Assembly: GCA_003222245.1 (NCBI GenBank)
Contig: QHVH01000009.1
Location: 1 to 64,000, forward strand
Direction of reading: 5' to 3'
DNA length: 64,000 nt
Origin: Blastocatellia bacterium AA13
Lineage (GTDB): Bacteria > Acidobacteriota > Blastocatellia > UBA7656
Position numbers and translations under genes: made by a program. Positions 37,863-47,690 of this stretch are shown here, piece by piece (positions within the stretch are counted from its first letter, which is position 1; each line of letters opens with the position of its first letter). The notes under the pieces were generated by a model. That model saw nothing but the letters and a program-made list of their open reading frames with translations. It did not search any database and had not been told where the DNA came from.

Positions 37863-37971
37863 CGCGCTGGCGGGAGATTAAGTCGACGCGAATCCAGCGG
37901 GACGTTTACTAATCGAAAGGCGATCGGCTAATTCTATCTGAGCGCTCAGTCGCCGCGAGCTCTCGGGTTCA

Positions 37972-39567
<1,596 letters not shown>

Positions 39568-39619
39568 GATACGTCCTCCAGAGATGGAGTTCGACCTGAG
39601 TAATCGGGACACAGTGGCG

Positions 39620-40420
39620 TCACATAGGCCTGCTTCGATAGACCTCAAGATCATCCGAGGTGACGGCCTCGGGTGGTACTAACTTGTAATGCTTCTCGGA
39701 TAAGACCGAAATACCCTTGTCTCCCTCTTCGAATTCAAAAAGGGCGATCAGGTCACCCTGAACAAACTGAGCTCCAATTGGGCGGCAAACCAACAACGGA
39801 AATTTCTTCGCACAAAGAGCTACATCTTGTTCAATCTGTACAATACTCAGACGATCCCTTCCCCCCTTCGCTTGCACCGGAAAGACATAATGAACACCTT
39901 TCCGATCCACACCGACATATACCTCATCTGTTTCAATTTGACCGAGCGCCGGCAGAGTTGTTCTAAGGTGATTTTGAAGCGAATAGCAAGCAACCCCTGT
40001 GAAGATATCGATGAGTCTGTTGTAGCGTAACCGTGCCAGGAGCGCTTGTTCGTCGGAAAGCGCGTACTTGGCGATCACCCCTGGGGTGGAGTCCGGTACT
40101 TTGGTTTCAGCCATTAGCTTGCTCGGGAGAATGTCAGGTTCTTCCGTTGCAACAAAACAGTAACGAGACCGGCCCGCGGGACGGATGATCCAGGTTTTAC
40201 CTTTTGGAGCCTTTGACTGAACTGCCTGAGGCAACGAGACCCTGTACCTAAAACTATAGATGACATCGCCCAGGTTCTTCGGCAGGATAATTCCTAGCGT
40301 ATCGGCAACGCGCTCGATTTCGATTCTCTCGAACGGTACCTCTATCGCACCTTCTTTATAGTTGTTTAGGAAGATGCATTCGATGATCTGTGCATATCTG
40401 TTAGCGGTGTGTTTGGCCAT
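39620..40420 (-). CDS. putative type II restriction endonuclease (PD-(D/E)xK-like)
   Basis: A 266-residue protein without a named-family match. Its centre has a nuclease-like pattern: an acidic residue in ETDEVYVGVDRKG followed by a strand and FPVQAKGGRDRL, fitting D-x(n)-(E/Q)xK (near residues 165-188). The preceding part (RLRYNRLIDIFTGVACYSLQNHLRT) is helical. It lies 40 bases downstream of a DNA methyltransferase on the same strand, the standard M-then-R order, so restriction of DNA unmethylated at the same site is the likely role. AT-richer codon use than the flanks suggests acquisition with its partner. Recognition sequence unknown. Confidence 0.65.
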   Translation of the reverse strand: MAKHTANRYAQIIECIFLNNYKEGAIEVPFERIEIERVADTLGIILPKNLGDVIYSFRYRVSLPQAVQSKAPKGKTWIIRPAGRSRYCFVATEEPDILPSKLMAETKVPDSTPGVIAKYALSDEQALLARLRYNRLIDIFTGVACYSLQNHLRTTLPALGQIETDEVYVGVDRKGVHYVFPVQAKGGRDRLSIVQIEQDVALCAKKFPLLVCRPIGAQFVQGDLIALFEFEEGDKGISVLSEKHYKLVPPEAVTSDDLEVYRSRPM

Positions 40421-40460
40421 GGCTTAGGAGACTGACAATTTGAGAGGTCTAGATATCGTA

Positions 40461-41816
40461 CTATTGGCTCGAGGGCCACCGCAGCAATAGCACCTCTTCA
40501 CGTAATTGCTCTTTCGTAGCCGTGGCAAGACGTGTTCTGAAGAGATCTTTACCCATTATCTCATAGCCGAGCGATTCGGCGATCCTGCCAAGCAGGTCAC
40601 CCGTTCGAATCATGACGCGCAAATAAGATGCCTGATCGCCGACTACGTAAGCGAGTTTTGCACCAGGTCTTAGCACAGCGCGCAACGATTCAAGATGTCG
40701 TGCCATTCCTCCAAAATAAAGTCTGGTTACTCTTGCGTAAAGCTTTTCAAAGCCACTTGTTTTTTCTAACTGTATTCTTCGAGCTTCAATAGTGTCCGCA
40801 ATATGCTGTACTTCGGTATTCAAAGAAACCCATTTGTCATCTGCGTCGCCCTTATAGACACCGCGGGTGTTGGACCGCATCAGTCCGCGCTTCAACCGCT
40901 GAAGACCTTCTCTATCCTGGACAAAGCCAAGCAGCACGGATTCCAACCTTGTCGTCCGAGTATAGTCTTTCTCGTTGGGATATGGGGGAGAGGTTATTAC
41001 GGCATCCACGCCTCGCCCAGTAACCTGTGTTGGCAAACTTCGAGCGTCTCCATAGTGCACGAAAGACGAAGCGTTCTTTAGGCGCTGAAGTCCAACGAGA
41101 TCGTTGGCGATGCTCGTTACATTTGCAAACCATGCTGCTACAACAGCGGCATCTTGTTTTATTGGCCCCAAGCCGACTTCAGGACCGAACTGAAGATTGC
41201 TGATCGAGTAAACCAGTGCCTTCGCGAGCGCCAGTAATAGATGGCGATTGTACCTATCGTCGCCGTTGATACTGATCTGGTCAATGAGTACGAGCACTTT
41301 ATGCAGAGGAAGAGGGCTGATCGAATTGTTCAATAACAGTTTCATCTTCTCAATCGGTAATTGCCGCAATTTAGCGGATTGAAGGCCAGTGCCCTTACGA
41401 GAGTTAAAAAGTGGTAAGGGGTCATCGTTAACTCCATTAGCGTCGAGTGCTTGCAAAGTGGCAGTCCTAATCCTTTGAGCGTGCTCCATCAGCCCTTGAG
41501 GATCCGGAGTCCAATCGAGCTTTACTTCACTCGCGAACTTTGCCATTGGATTGCCTTCGATTCCAATGCTGGGAATAGCCAATTTCTTGCACTCAACCGC
41601 TGTCGTACCGGTACCGCAAAATGGGTCCAGAACTATGTGCCTCTCGTCGAGCCCAAATTTCTCAACGTATTGTCTAACGAGATGTGGCGGAAATGAGAGC
41701 ACAAAACGATACCAATCGTGAGCTGCGCGATCCTCAGCGTAGAGCTTATTGTTTTCATTAGCTCCCCTAGGATGAGGACTGTCTTGAGTTTGCGGGGCTG
41801 CATCGAATAAGGTCAT
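40461..41816 (-). CDS. site-specific DNA methyltransferase (N4-cytosine/N6-adenine type)
   Basis: Transfers a methyl group from S-adenosylmethionine to DNA. The AdoMet-binding motif I (VLDPFCGTGTTAVE, near residue 80 from the chosen start) precedes catalytic motif IV TSPPYPNEKDY (near 280). TSPPY is typical of N4-cytosine and some N6-adenine enzymes. The start is ATG 41816 (MTLFDAAPQTQ); the open frame continues to 42011 but would overlap polA on the other strand. 451 residues. Partner of the downstream putative endonuclease. It has a lower GC than polA beside it; one sampled 60-base line gave 28 G/C. Confidence 0.85.
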   Translation of the reverse strand: MTLFDAAPQTQDSPHPRGANENNKLYAEDRAAHDWYRFVLSFPPHLVRQYVEKFGLDERHIVLDPFCGTGTTAVECKKLAIPSIGIEGNPMAKFASEVKLDWTPDPQGLMEHAQRIRTATLQALDANGVNDDPLPLFNSRKGTGLQSAKLRQLPIEKMKLLLNNSISPLPLHKVLVLIDQISINGDDRYNRHLLLALAKALVYSISNLQFGPEVGLGPIKQDAAVVAAWFANVTSIANDLVGLQRLKNASSFVHYGDARSLPTQVTGRGVDAVITSPPYPNEKDYTRTTRLESVLLGFVQDREGLQRLKRGLMRSNTRGVYKGDADDKWVSLNTEVQHIADTIEARRIQLEKTSGFEKLYARVTRLYFGGMARHLESLRAVLRPGAKLAYVVGDQASYLRVMIRTGDLLGRIAESLGYEIMGKDLFRTRLATATKEQLREEVLLLRWPSSQ

Positions 41817-41903
41817 AGCTGGTTGCCGGACACAATGATTACTCCTCGTTGATCTCGTTTGCAAATCTGTTTCAATATCTCCTGAGTCGCATTCCTTGAC
41901 ACC

Positions 41904-44639
41904 ATGAAATGGCCGCCGATAGCATGCGCGGTTATGCCCCAAGCCAGGAAGAAGCTCTATCTGGTGGACGCAAAATCCCAGGTCTATCGCGCATTTTATG
42001 CGGTTCGTCATCTATCTACCTCGACCGGCATTCCCACAAACGCGATCTTCGGCTTCACCAATATCCTCCGCAAGTTGATCAAAGAGGAGAAGCCCGATTA
42101 TCTCGGCGTCATCGACGACGCTCCCGAGCCGACCTTTCGTCACGAGGCTTTCGAGCAGTACAAAGCGAAACGCCTGGCCATGCCCGACGATCTGGTTCCG
42201 CAGCTTGCCTACATCGATCAGGTTTGCGGCGTGCTGCGCTGCCCCGTCATCAAGGCAGCCGGATTCGAGGCCGACGACATCATCGGCACGCTCGCCCAGA
42301 AGGCGGTCGAAGCCGAGCTGGACGTCATGATAGTGACGAACGATAAGGACATGGGCCAGCTCGTAAACGAGCATGTCAGGATGCTGAGAACCGACCGCAG
42401 CAACGTTACTTCGATCCTGGACGCCGCCGGAGTCGAGGAAAGGTATGGAGTGCGCCCGGATCAAATGGTAGACCTGCTCGGTCTGTGGGGCGACACCATC
42501 GATAACATTCCCGGCGCTCCGGGAATTGGTGAAAAAGGCGCAAAGCAGATCATCCAGGAGTTCGGTTCGATCGATGCCGCAATGGCAGGGGCCGAGAAAA
42601 TCAGCCGCAAGTCTTACCGGGAGAGTCTGCTGAACAACACGGATATTATCCTTCAATCGCGCGAGCTCGCGCGCATCCGAACCGACGTCCCGATCGATCT
42701 CAACCTCGATGCGCTCATACTCGAAGAGCCCGATCGAGGCGCCGCCTACCTCCTGTTTTCCGAACTCGAATTTGCACAGTTAAAAAAGGAATTTGAAGAC
42801 GCCGCAAGCGAAGGCCAGGGGGCGACGGCTTCAGAAGCGGCCCAGTCCGCTGAATACAGTTACTCCCTCATAACGACGAATGCCGAATTGAAGGAGTTCA
42901 TTGACGCTCTTTGGGAGAAGGACAGCTTCGGACTGGCCGCGTGCGAGCGCGACGGGCGATTGGAATCGGTTGCAATTTCTTCGGAAGCCGGAGCCGCCGC
43001 GCTCATCGATTTTACGCAGCTAGATTCACCGACCGACGCGATTCACCAGATTCGCGCACTGCTGGAGAACGGTCTGATTTCAAAGTCGATCCACGATTTG
43101 AAGGGCGTGCTTACTGCCTTGAATAGATTCGGCGGCGCCGGCGCCTCCAGTGCAACCCAATCAGACGGCAGCATCGTGGAGTTCAAGCCCTCCATAACGG
43201 TCAACTCCATCAATGCCGACACGCTGCTGGCTTCCTACTTGCTCGATCCTAATCGCGCCAATTATCAGATCACCGACATGGCTCGCGAGCATCTCCGTTA
43301 TGAATTCCGCGATTCGGTTGAAGGCTGCGATGCGGCGGGCGCAAAGACGGTTCAAGCGGCCGAGGTGACCGCGAGGCTTGCTCCCGTTCTCGATGCTCGA
43401 ATAAAGGAAGCAGGACTGGAGTACGTCTATCGAGAGATCGAGCTGCCGCTCGTCCACATCCTGTTCGAGATGGAGCAGACCGGCGTACTGATCGATGTGA
43501 TGAAGCTGAGGGAAGCCGGGCTGGAGATGGAGCAGGAGCTTATGCAGCTCACCGCCAGAATATATGAGCTCGCCGGCGAAGGCTTCAATATCAATTCGAC
43601 CGTGCAGCTCGGCGAGATATTCGAAAGGCTCAATTTCGAAGTCGGCCGAAAAACGAAAACCGGCCGAATCTCGACATCGGCCGACGTCCTCGAAGAGCTG
43701 GCCGCCAAGTACGAGTTGCCCCGACTGATAATTGAATACCGCGAGATCGCCAAGCTCAAGAACACCTATGTAGACGCGCTGCCTAAGCTCATCAATCCGA
43801 GGACCGGCAGGCTGCATACGACTCTGAATCAGGCGGTCGCGGCGACGGGCCGCCTCTCTTCCACGAATCCAAACCTCCAGAACATACCGATCAGATCCGA
43901 GATGGGACGGAAGATTCGCGCCGCATTTGTGGCGTGTCCCGGACGAGTGTTGATGTCGGCGGACTATTCACAGATCGAGCTCAGAATCTTCGCCCATATA
44001 ACCGGCGATCCGGTAATGACCGAGGCGTTCATTCAGGGCGACGACATTCACGCCAGAACCGCACGAGCGGTCTTCGGAGCCAAGACGAAAGAACAGGAAG
44101 CCGAGTTCAGGCGTGTCGCCAAGATCGTGAATTTTGCGATTGCGTATGACATCGGTCCCTTCGGACTCGCGCAGCGGACGGGATTGTCGCGGGCGGAAGC
44201 AAAAGCCGCCATCGAGAACTACTACCAGACTTACACAGGCGTTCGCAGATACATGGAGCAAACGCCGGAAGAGGTTCGCAAGAACGGGGTCGTGCGAACC
44301 ATCTTTGGCCGAAGCCGCCCAATTCCGGACATCAACAACAAGAACTACAACCTGCGTGCTCGGGCGGAACGCGAGGCCATCAATGCGCCGATCCAGGGCA
44401 CGGCCGCCGATCTCGTAAAGATCGCGATGATTCACGTGCACAATCGGCTTCGTAGAGAGAGGCTCTCCGCGCGAATGACCCTGCAGGTTCACGACGAACT
44501 TCTGCTCGAAGTTCCGGAAGCCGAGGTAGAGCGCACAACTCAAGTCGTTCGCGAGGAGATGGAAGGCGTGCACGTGATGGACGTGCCTCTGGTAGTAGAC
44601 GTCCACGTTGGAAAGAACTGGATGCAGGCCAAGCCATGA
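41904..44639 (+). CDS. polA: DNA polymerase I
   Basis: Fills gaps and removes RNA primers. 911 residues in three parts. The 5'-nuclease spans about 15-310 (YLVDAKSQVYRAFYA, GFEADDIIGTLA, TNDKDMGQLV, GIGEKGAKQIIQEFG). The middle 3'-5' exonuclease-like domain has lost the catalytic DxE of motif I (FGLAACE instead). The polymerase has motif A Asp687 (SADYSQIELR), motif B Lys740/Phe744/Tyr748 and motif C Asp864-Glu865 (VHDELL). Position 749, usually Gly after the motif B Tyr, is Asp. ATG 41934 (MPQARKK) is an alternative start; neither has a good ribosome site. It overlaps the SCO gene by four bases (ATGA). Confidence 0.95.
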   Translation: MKWPPIACAVMPQARKKLYLVDAKSQVYRAFYAVRHLSTSTGIPTNAIFGFTNILRKLIKEEKPDYLGVIDDAPEPTFRHEAFEQYKAKRLAMPDDLVPQLAYIDQVCGVLRCPVIKAAGFEADDIIGTLAQKAVEAELDVMIVTNDKDMGQLVNEHVRMLRTDRSNVTSILDAAGVEERYGVRPDQMVDLLGLWGDTIDNIPGAPGIGEKGAKQIIQEFGSIDAAMAGAEKISRKSYRESLLNNTDIILQSRELARIRTDVPIDLNLDALILEEPDRGAAYLLFSELEFAQLKKEFEDAASEGQGATASEAAQSAEYSYSLITTNAELKEFIDALWEKDSFGLAACERDGRLESVAISSEAGAAALIDFTQLDSPTDAIHQIRALLENGLISKSIHDLKGVLTALNRFGGAGASSATQSDGSIVEFKPSITVNSINADTLLASYLLDPNRANYQITDMAREHLRYEFRDSVEGCDAAGAKTVQAAEVTARLAPVLDARIKEAGLEYVYREIELPLVHILFEMEQTGVLIDVMKLREAGLEMEQELMQLTARIYELAGEGFNINSTVQLGEIFERLNFEVGRKTKTGRISTSADVLEELAAKYELPRLIIEYREIAKLKNTYVDALPKLINPRTGRLHTTLNQAVAATGRLSSTNPNLQNIPIRSEMGRKIRAAFVACPGRVLMSADYSQIELRIFAHITGDPVMTEAFIQGDDIHARTARAVFGAKTKEQEAEFRRVAKIVNFAIAYDIGPFGLAQRTGLSRAEAKAAIENYYQTYTGVRRYMEQTPEEVRKNGVVRTIFGRSRPIPDINNKNYNLRARAEREAINAPIQGTAADLVKIAMIHVHNRLRRERLSARMTLQVHDELLLEVPEAEVERTTQVVREEMEGVHVMDVPLVVDVHVGKNWMQAKP

Positions 44640-45661
44640 GGCGTGACTATCTTGGACGATTTCGCCGCCTGACGAGCGCGCGGCTCTTTGAGACGTTGCG
44701 TATCGCAGGGGCGAGGCTGATTGCTCGTAGAGGGCGCAATTCTCGAGGAGCGGGGGCCACGGACGGCCGCCCCTACATTGTTCTGATATCCAGCGTCGGG
44801 ATCGCGCTATGTCTTTTTTCAGGGTGCAAGTCGACCGATGCAAAGGACGCCAGGCGTTACGATCTCGTTGGCAAGGTCGTATCTTTCGATTCGAGAGGCC
44901 GCACCATCACGATCGCTCACGAAGATATTCCCGGCTACATGCCCGCGATGACTATGCCGTTCACTGCCAGAGATGAATGGGTCTATCGAGAATTGGCCGA
45001 AGGCGACCGCATTCAGGCTACTCTGGCCGTTTCGGGGGCCAGGTCGTGGCTCGAAGATATAGTCGTCTCGCGAGTCGAAGCCGCGCCAGCTTCGAGCTCG
45101 TGTAAGACGTCTCCGCATTTGCCGGACGCCGGTGAAATCGTTCCGAGCTTATCGCTGATCAATCAGGACGGCAAGCCGATAGATATTGCGCGCTTCAGGG
45201 GGCGGGCCTTATTGATCACGTTTATTTATACAAGGTGCCCGCTGCCGGATTACTGTCCGTTGATGACGGCGAATTTCGCGGCGCTGCGACGCGAGATGCG
45301 CGCCGGCGATTCATCGAGCGATTCATCAGGGGTACATCTGCTCAGCATAACGATCGATCCGGCATATGATTCGCCGCGAGTCCTTCGTGAGTATGGACAA
45401 AAAGCGGGCGCTGACTTTGCCCAGTGGGAATTCGCCACCGGAACGACTGAGCAGGTCAAAGCGGCGGCGGATTGGTTCGGAATGAGTTGCTGGCCGGAGA
45501 ACGGACAGATAGTTCATTCTCTTTCGACGGCGCTAATTGGGCCGGACGGAAATCTGGTCAAGCTCTATCGCGGAAGCGACTGGAAAGTAGATGATGTGTC
45601 CGCGGACATCAAGAATGTACTCGCAAAAGAACATGCCTCAAGTACTACTCCGGGAGAATGA
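44636..45661 (+). CDS. lipoprotein fusing a CusF-like copper-binding domain to an SCO1/SenC domain
   Basis: Probable copper delivery protein for cytochrome oxidase assembly, on the outer face of the inner membrane. After an unusual 50-residue basic lead come a signal helix and lipobox LFSGC. A CusF-like domain (DIPGYMPAMTMPF, residues about 95-110, giving Met ligands) follows, then the SCO thioredoxin fold with the Cys-x4-Cys variant CPLPDYC, SITIDPAYDSP and the third copper ligand His in GQIVHSLSTALIGPDG. The ATG overlaps the polA stop (ATGA). Part of the lead is encoded by a REP-like GC-rich hairpin (44752-44773), so the real start may differ, but no ATG/GTG lies nearer the signal helix. 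Confidence 0.8.
   Translation: MRRDYLGRFRRLTSARLFETLRIAGARLIARRGRNSRGAGATDGRPYIVLISSVGIALCLFSGCKSTDAKDARRYDLVGKVVSFDSRGRTITIAHEDIPGYMPAMTMPFTARDEWVYRELAEGDRIQATLAVSGARSWLEDIVVSRVEAAPASSSCKTSPHLPDAGEIVPSLSLINQDGKPIDIARFRGRALLITFIYTRCPLPDYCPLMTANFAALRREMRAGDSSSDSSGVHLLSITIDPAYDSPRVLREYGQKAGADFAQWEFATGTTEQVKAAADWFGMSCWPENGQIVHSLSTALIGPDGNLVKLYRGSDWKVDDVSADIKNVLAKEHASSTTPGE
44752..44773. repeat. GC-rich REP-like hairpin inside the SCO gene 5' end
   Basis: GGGGGCC and GGCCGCCCC arms flank ACGGAC. The sequence resembles the pair of GC-rich repeats at 61825-61920 in composition and layout (G-run, short loop, C-run ending CCTAC/CCGTAC). It falls in the N-terminal lead of the SCO fusion protein. Confidence 0.4.
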
Positions 45662-45673
45662 GGGAGATTAAGA

Positions 45674-46003
45674 ATGATGGTTGGTAAATTGAGATCTGGC
45701 ATCGGATTCGTTCTGGTTGGAGTCATCCTTGTCGCGGGTCTGAGCGCGGGATGCAACAAGAACAAGAGACCGATCAGCGCCACGCTTCATCACGGTGTGG
45801 GAGTAATAGAGTCGATCGACAAAGACAACTCGATGGTTCAGATCAGCCACGAAGACATCCCGGATTACATGCCCGCAATGAATATGCCGTTTCACGTGAA
45901 GTCAAAAGCATTGCTTGACTCAATCCAGCCGGGCGATAAAGTCGATTTCACGCTGAAGGACTCCGAAAAGGGGATGGTCGTTACCGAGATCAAGAAGAAG
46001 TAG
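45674..46003 (+). CDS. CusF-like periplasmic copper-binding lipoprotein
   Basis: A 109-residue exported protein with a signal helix and lipobox LSAGC (near residue 27). The CusF_Ec-type domain reads HHGVGVIESIDKDNSMVQISHEDIPDYMPAMNMPF, with the Met ligands and a preceding His, then a beta-strand end (VDFTLKDSEKGMVVTEI). It would hold Cu(I) or Ag(I) in the periplasm. GAGGGAG sits before ATG 45674, 12 bases after the SCO fusion gene whose first domain it resembles; the two look like one copper-handling unit. Confidence 0.82.
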   Translation: MMVGKLRSGIGFVLVGVILVAGLSAGCNKNKRPISATLHHGVGVIESIDKDNSMVQISHEDIPDYMPAMNMPFHVKSKALLDSIQPGDKVDFTLKDSEKGMVVTEIKKK

Positions 46004-46006
46004 AGG

Positions 46007-47341
46007 TCACAATCTGAGCTTTGTACGAATCGCCTGATGATCGGCGCTCACTCTGACGGGCCGATTCGAAAACCTTCCAGGAATCGGATTCGTTTCCGTC
46101 GCATCGTCGAGCTTCAGCGTTCCCGTGTGATAGCCAACGGTGTAGTTCGGGTCCTTCATCAGATTGCCGGTAAGAACGCACACAACCGAATCTCCCGCGC
46201 GGATCACTCCCGAAGCCGCCAGCCGCTTTACACCCGCCACCGTAGCTGCTGAAGCCGGTTCGCAGCCTATCCCATCAAGGCCTATCACCGCCTTGGCGTC
46301 GGCAATCTCCTCTTCAGAAACCCGCTCAACCACGCCGTTGGAGAGATCGAGCGACCTGAGCGCCTTCTTCCAGGAGACGGGATTTCCGATTCTGATCGCG
46401 GTCGCAAGCGTCGAGGCATTCGGGTTAGGAACAAGCCGCGACCGATCCGTGGATTTAAACAGCGAGTAAAACGGCGAAGCGCCTTCCGCCTGAATAACCG
46501 CGAGCCGCGGAGTACGATCGATCAATCCCGCTCGCAGCAATTCATCAAGCGCCTTTCCGAACGCCGCTGTATTCCCGAGATTGCCTCCAGGTAAAACGAT
46601 CCAATCAGGCACACGCCATTCGAGCTGCTCCATCATCTCGACGACGATTGTCTTCTGGCCTTCCAACCTGAACGGGTTTATCGAATTCAACAGGTAGAGA
46701 TCGGTTTCGAGGGCGATCTCGCGAACGATCCGCATCGCATCGTCGAAGCTCCCTTCGATCTCCACTACCGTCGCGCCGTATTCCAGAGCCTGAGAGAGCT
46801 TTCCGTACGCGACCTGGCCCGCGGGTATGAGAACGTATGCTCGCAGGTTCGCGCGAGCGGCATATGCCGCCATCGAGGCCGATGTATTTCCCGTAGACGC
46901 GCAGGCAACCGCTGTTGCGCTCAATACGCATGCCTGAGTCACGCCCGTCGTCATCCCGTTGTCCTTGAATGAGCCGGTCGGGTTCATACCCTGATGTTTC
47001 AGATGAATTAGATCCAGGCGGCAATAATCCGCCGCGCGCGAAGCAGAGTAGATCGGCGTCGCGCCTTCGCGCAGCGAGACTATTCGCTTTTCATCGGCCA
47101 CAAAGGGAAGCAGCTCGCGATAGCGCCAGACTCCGCTCTGATCTTCATTGCGCGGCGAGACTCTCCGATTCAAAAAAATCGATTTCAGCTCGGATGCGGC
47201 CGGTAAAAGCGAGAAGTCGTAATGAACATCCAGAAGCCCGCCGCACTCGCGGCAGGAATATATCCTTTCATTGATCGGATAGCCGGCGAGACACTGACTT
47301 TCGGAGCACCGGAGAACAGCGGAAGACCCAGGCGTGTTCAT
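46007..47341 (-). CDS. thrC: threonine synthase
   Basis: Converts O-phosphohomoserine to threonine with PLP. 444 residues; the PLP-binding Lys126 is in NPTGSFKDNGMT. A Cys-rich N-terminus (Cys12, Cys17, Cys30, Cys33) looks like a small zinc ribbon found in this subgroup. GREG-like REGATPIYSA and the glycine-rich phosphate loop GNTSASMAAYA also fit, as does LPGGNLGNTAAFGKAL. ATG 47341 overlaps the stop of a 32-codon upstream frame (ATGA), suggesting coupled translation. It is convergent with the CusF-like gene, with 3 bases between them. Confidence 0.92.
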   Translation of the reverse strand: MNTPGSSAVLRCSESQCLAGYPINERIYSCRECGGLLDVHYDFSLLPAASELKSIFLNRRVSPRNEDQSGVWRYRELLPFVADEKRIVSLREGATPIYSASRAADYCRLDLIHLKHQGMNPTGSFKDNGMTTGVTQACVLSATAVACASTGNTSASMAAYAARANLRAYVLIPAGQVAYGKLSQALEYGATVVEIEGSFDDAMRIVREIALETDLYLLNSINPFRLEGQKTIVVEMMEQLEWRVPDWIVLPGGNLGNTAAFGKALDELLRAGLIDRTPRLAVIQAEGASPFYSLFKSTDRSRLVPNPNASTLATAIRIGNPVSWKKALRSLDLSNGVVERVSEEEIADAKAVIGLDGIGCEPASAATVAGVKRLAASGVIRAGDSVVCVLTGNLMKDPNYTVGYHTGTLKLDDATETNPIPGRFSNRPVRVSADHQAIRTKLRL

Positions 47342-47436
47342 GATTGTTCCCAGGCTCGAATCAGCATATAAGCCATATCGAGAAGCTGGTTCGCCCGTTC
47401 ACCACATCGGTCACACTCGCCCGACATATTAAACAT
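47338..47436 (-). CDS. small CxxC protein translationally coupled to thrC
   Basis: A 32-codon frame directly upstream of thrC whose TGA overlaps the thrC ATG. It reads MFNMSGECDRCGERANQLL and ends IRAWEQS. Cys8-x-x-Cys11 forms a knuckle like half a zinc ribbon, followed by one amphipathic helix. GGAG lies 9 bases before the second Met (47427), which is a well-spaced start; the first Met at 47436 abuts that GGAG. I know no family for it. It may be a real micro-protein or only a device to bring ribosomes to thrC. Confidence 0.5.
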   Translation of the reverse strand: MFNMSGECDRCGERANQLLDMAYMLIRAWEQS

Positions 47437-47652
47437 CTCCGTCAGTGGACCCTGGGAGAGTCTGGAGCGATTCCTTTCTCATTCTGATTTTACTTATTCA
47501 TTACGGTTTCGGGGTCATTTTCTACGCGCCAGTATATTCAGAATGGGTATTCGACTCAACTGGTTTTTGGCGACATCCTCGAATATAAATCACCGGAATT
47601 ATCCCCCCGATATCGATGCCCCGTTTATCGGACGTTTAGCCGCCTCGGGTCA

Positions 47653-47681
47653 TTGACAATCGCGAACACCGCACTTAGATT
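47653..47681 (+). promoter_or_regulatory. sigma-70 promoter of the peroxiredoxin gene
   Basis: TTGACA (47653-47658), 17 bases, TAGATT (47676-47681). The start of transcription would be near 47688, only about three bases before ATG 47691. There is no ribosome site between them, so the message is probably leaderless. Confidence 0.6.
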
Positions 47682-47690
47682 GAATCCTCG

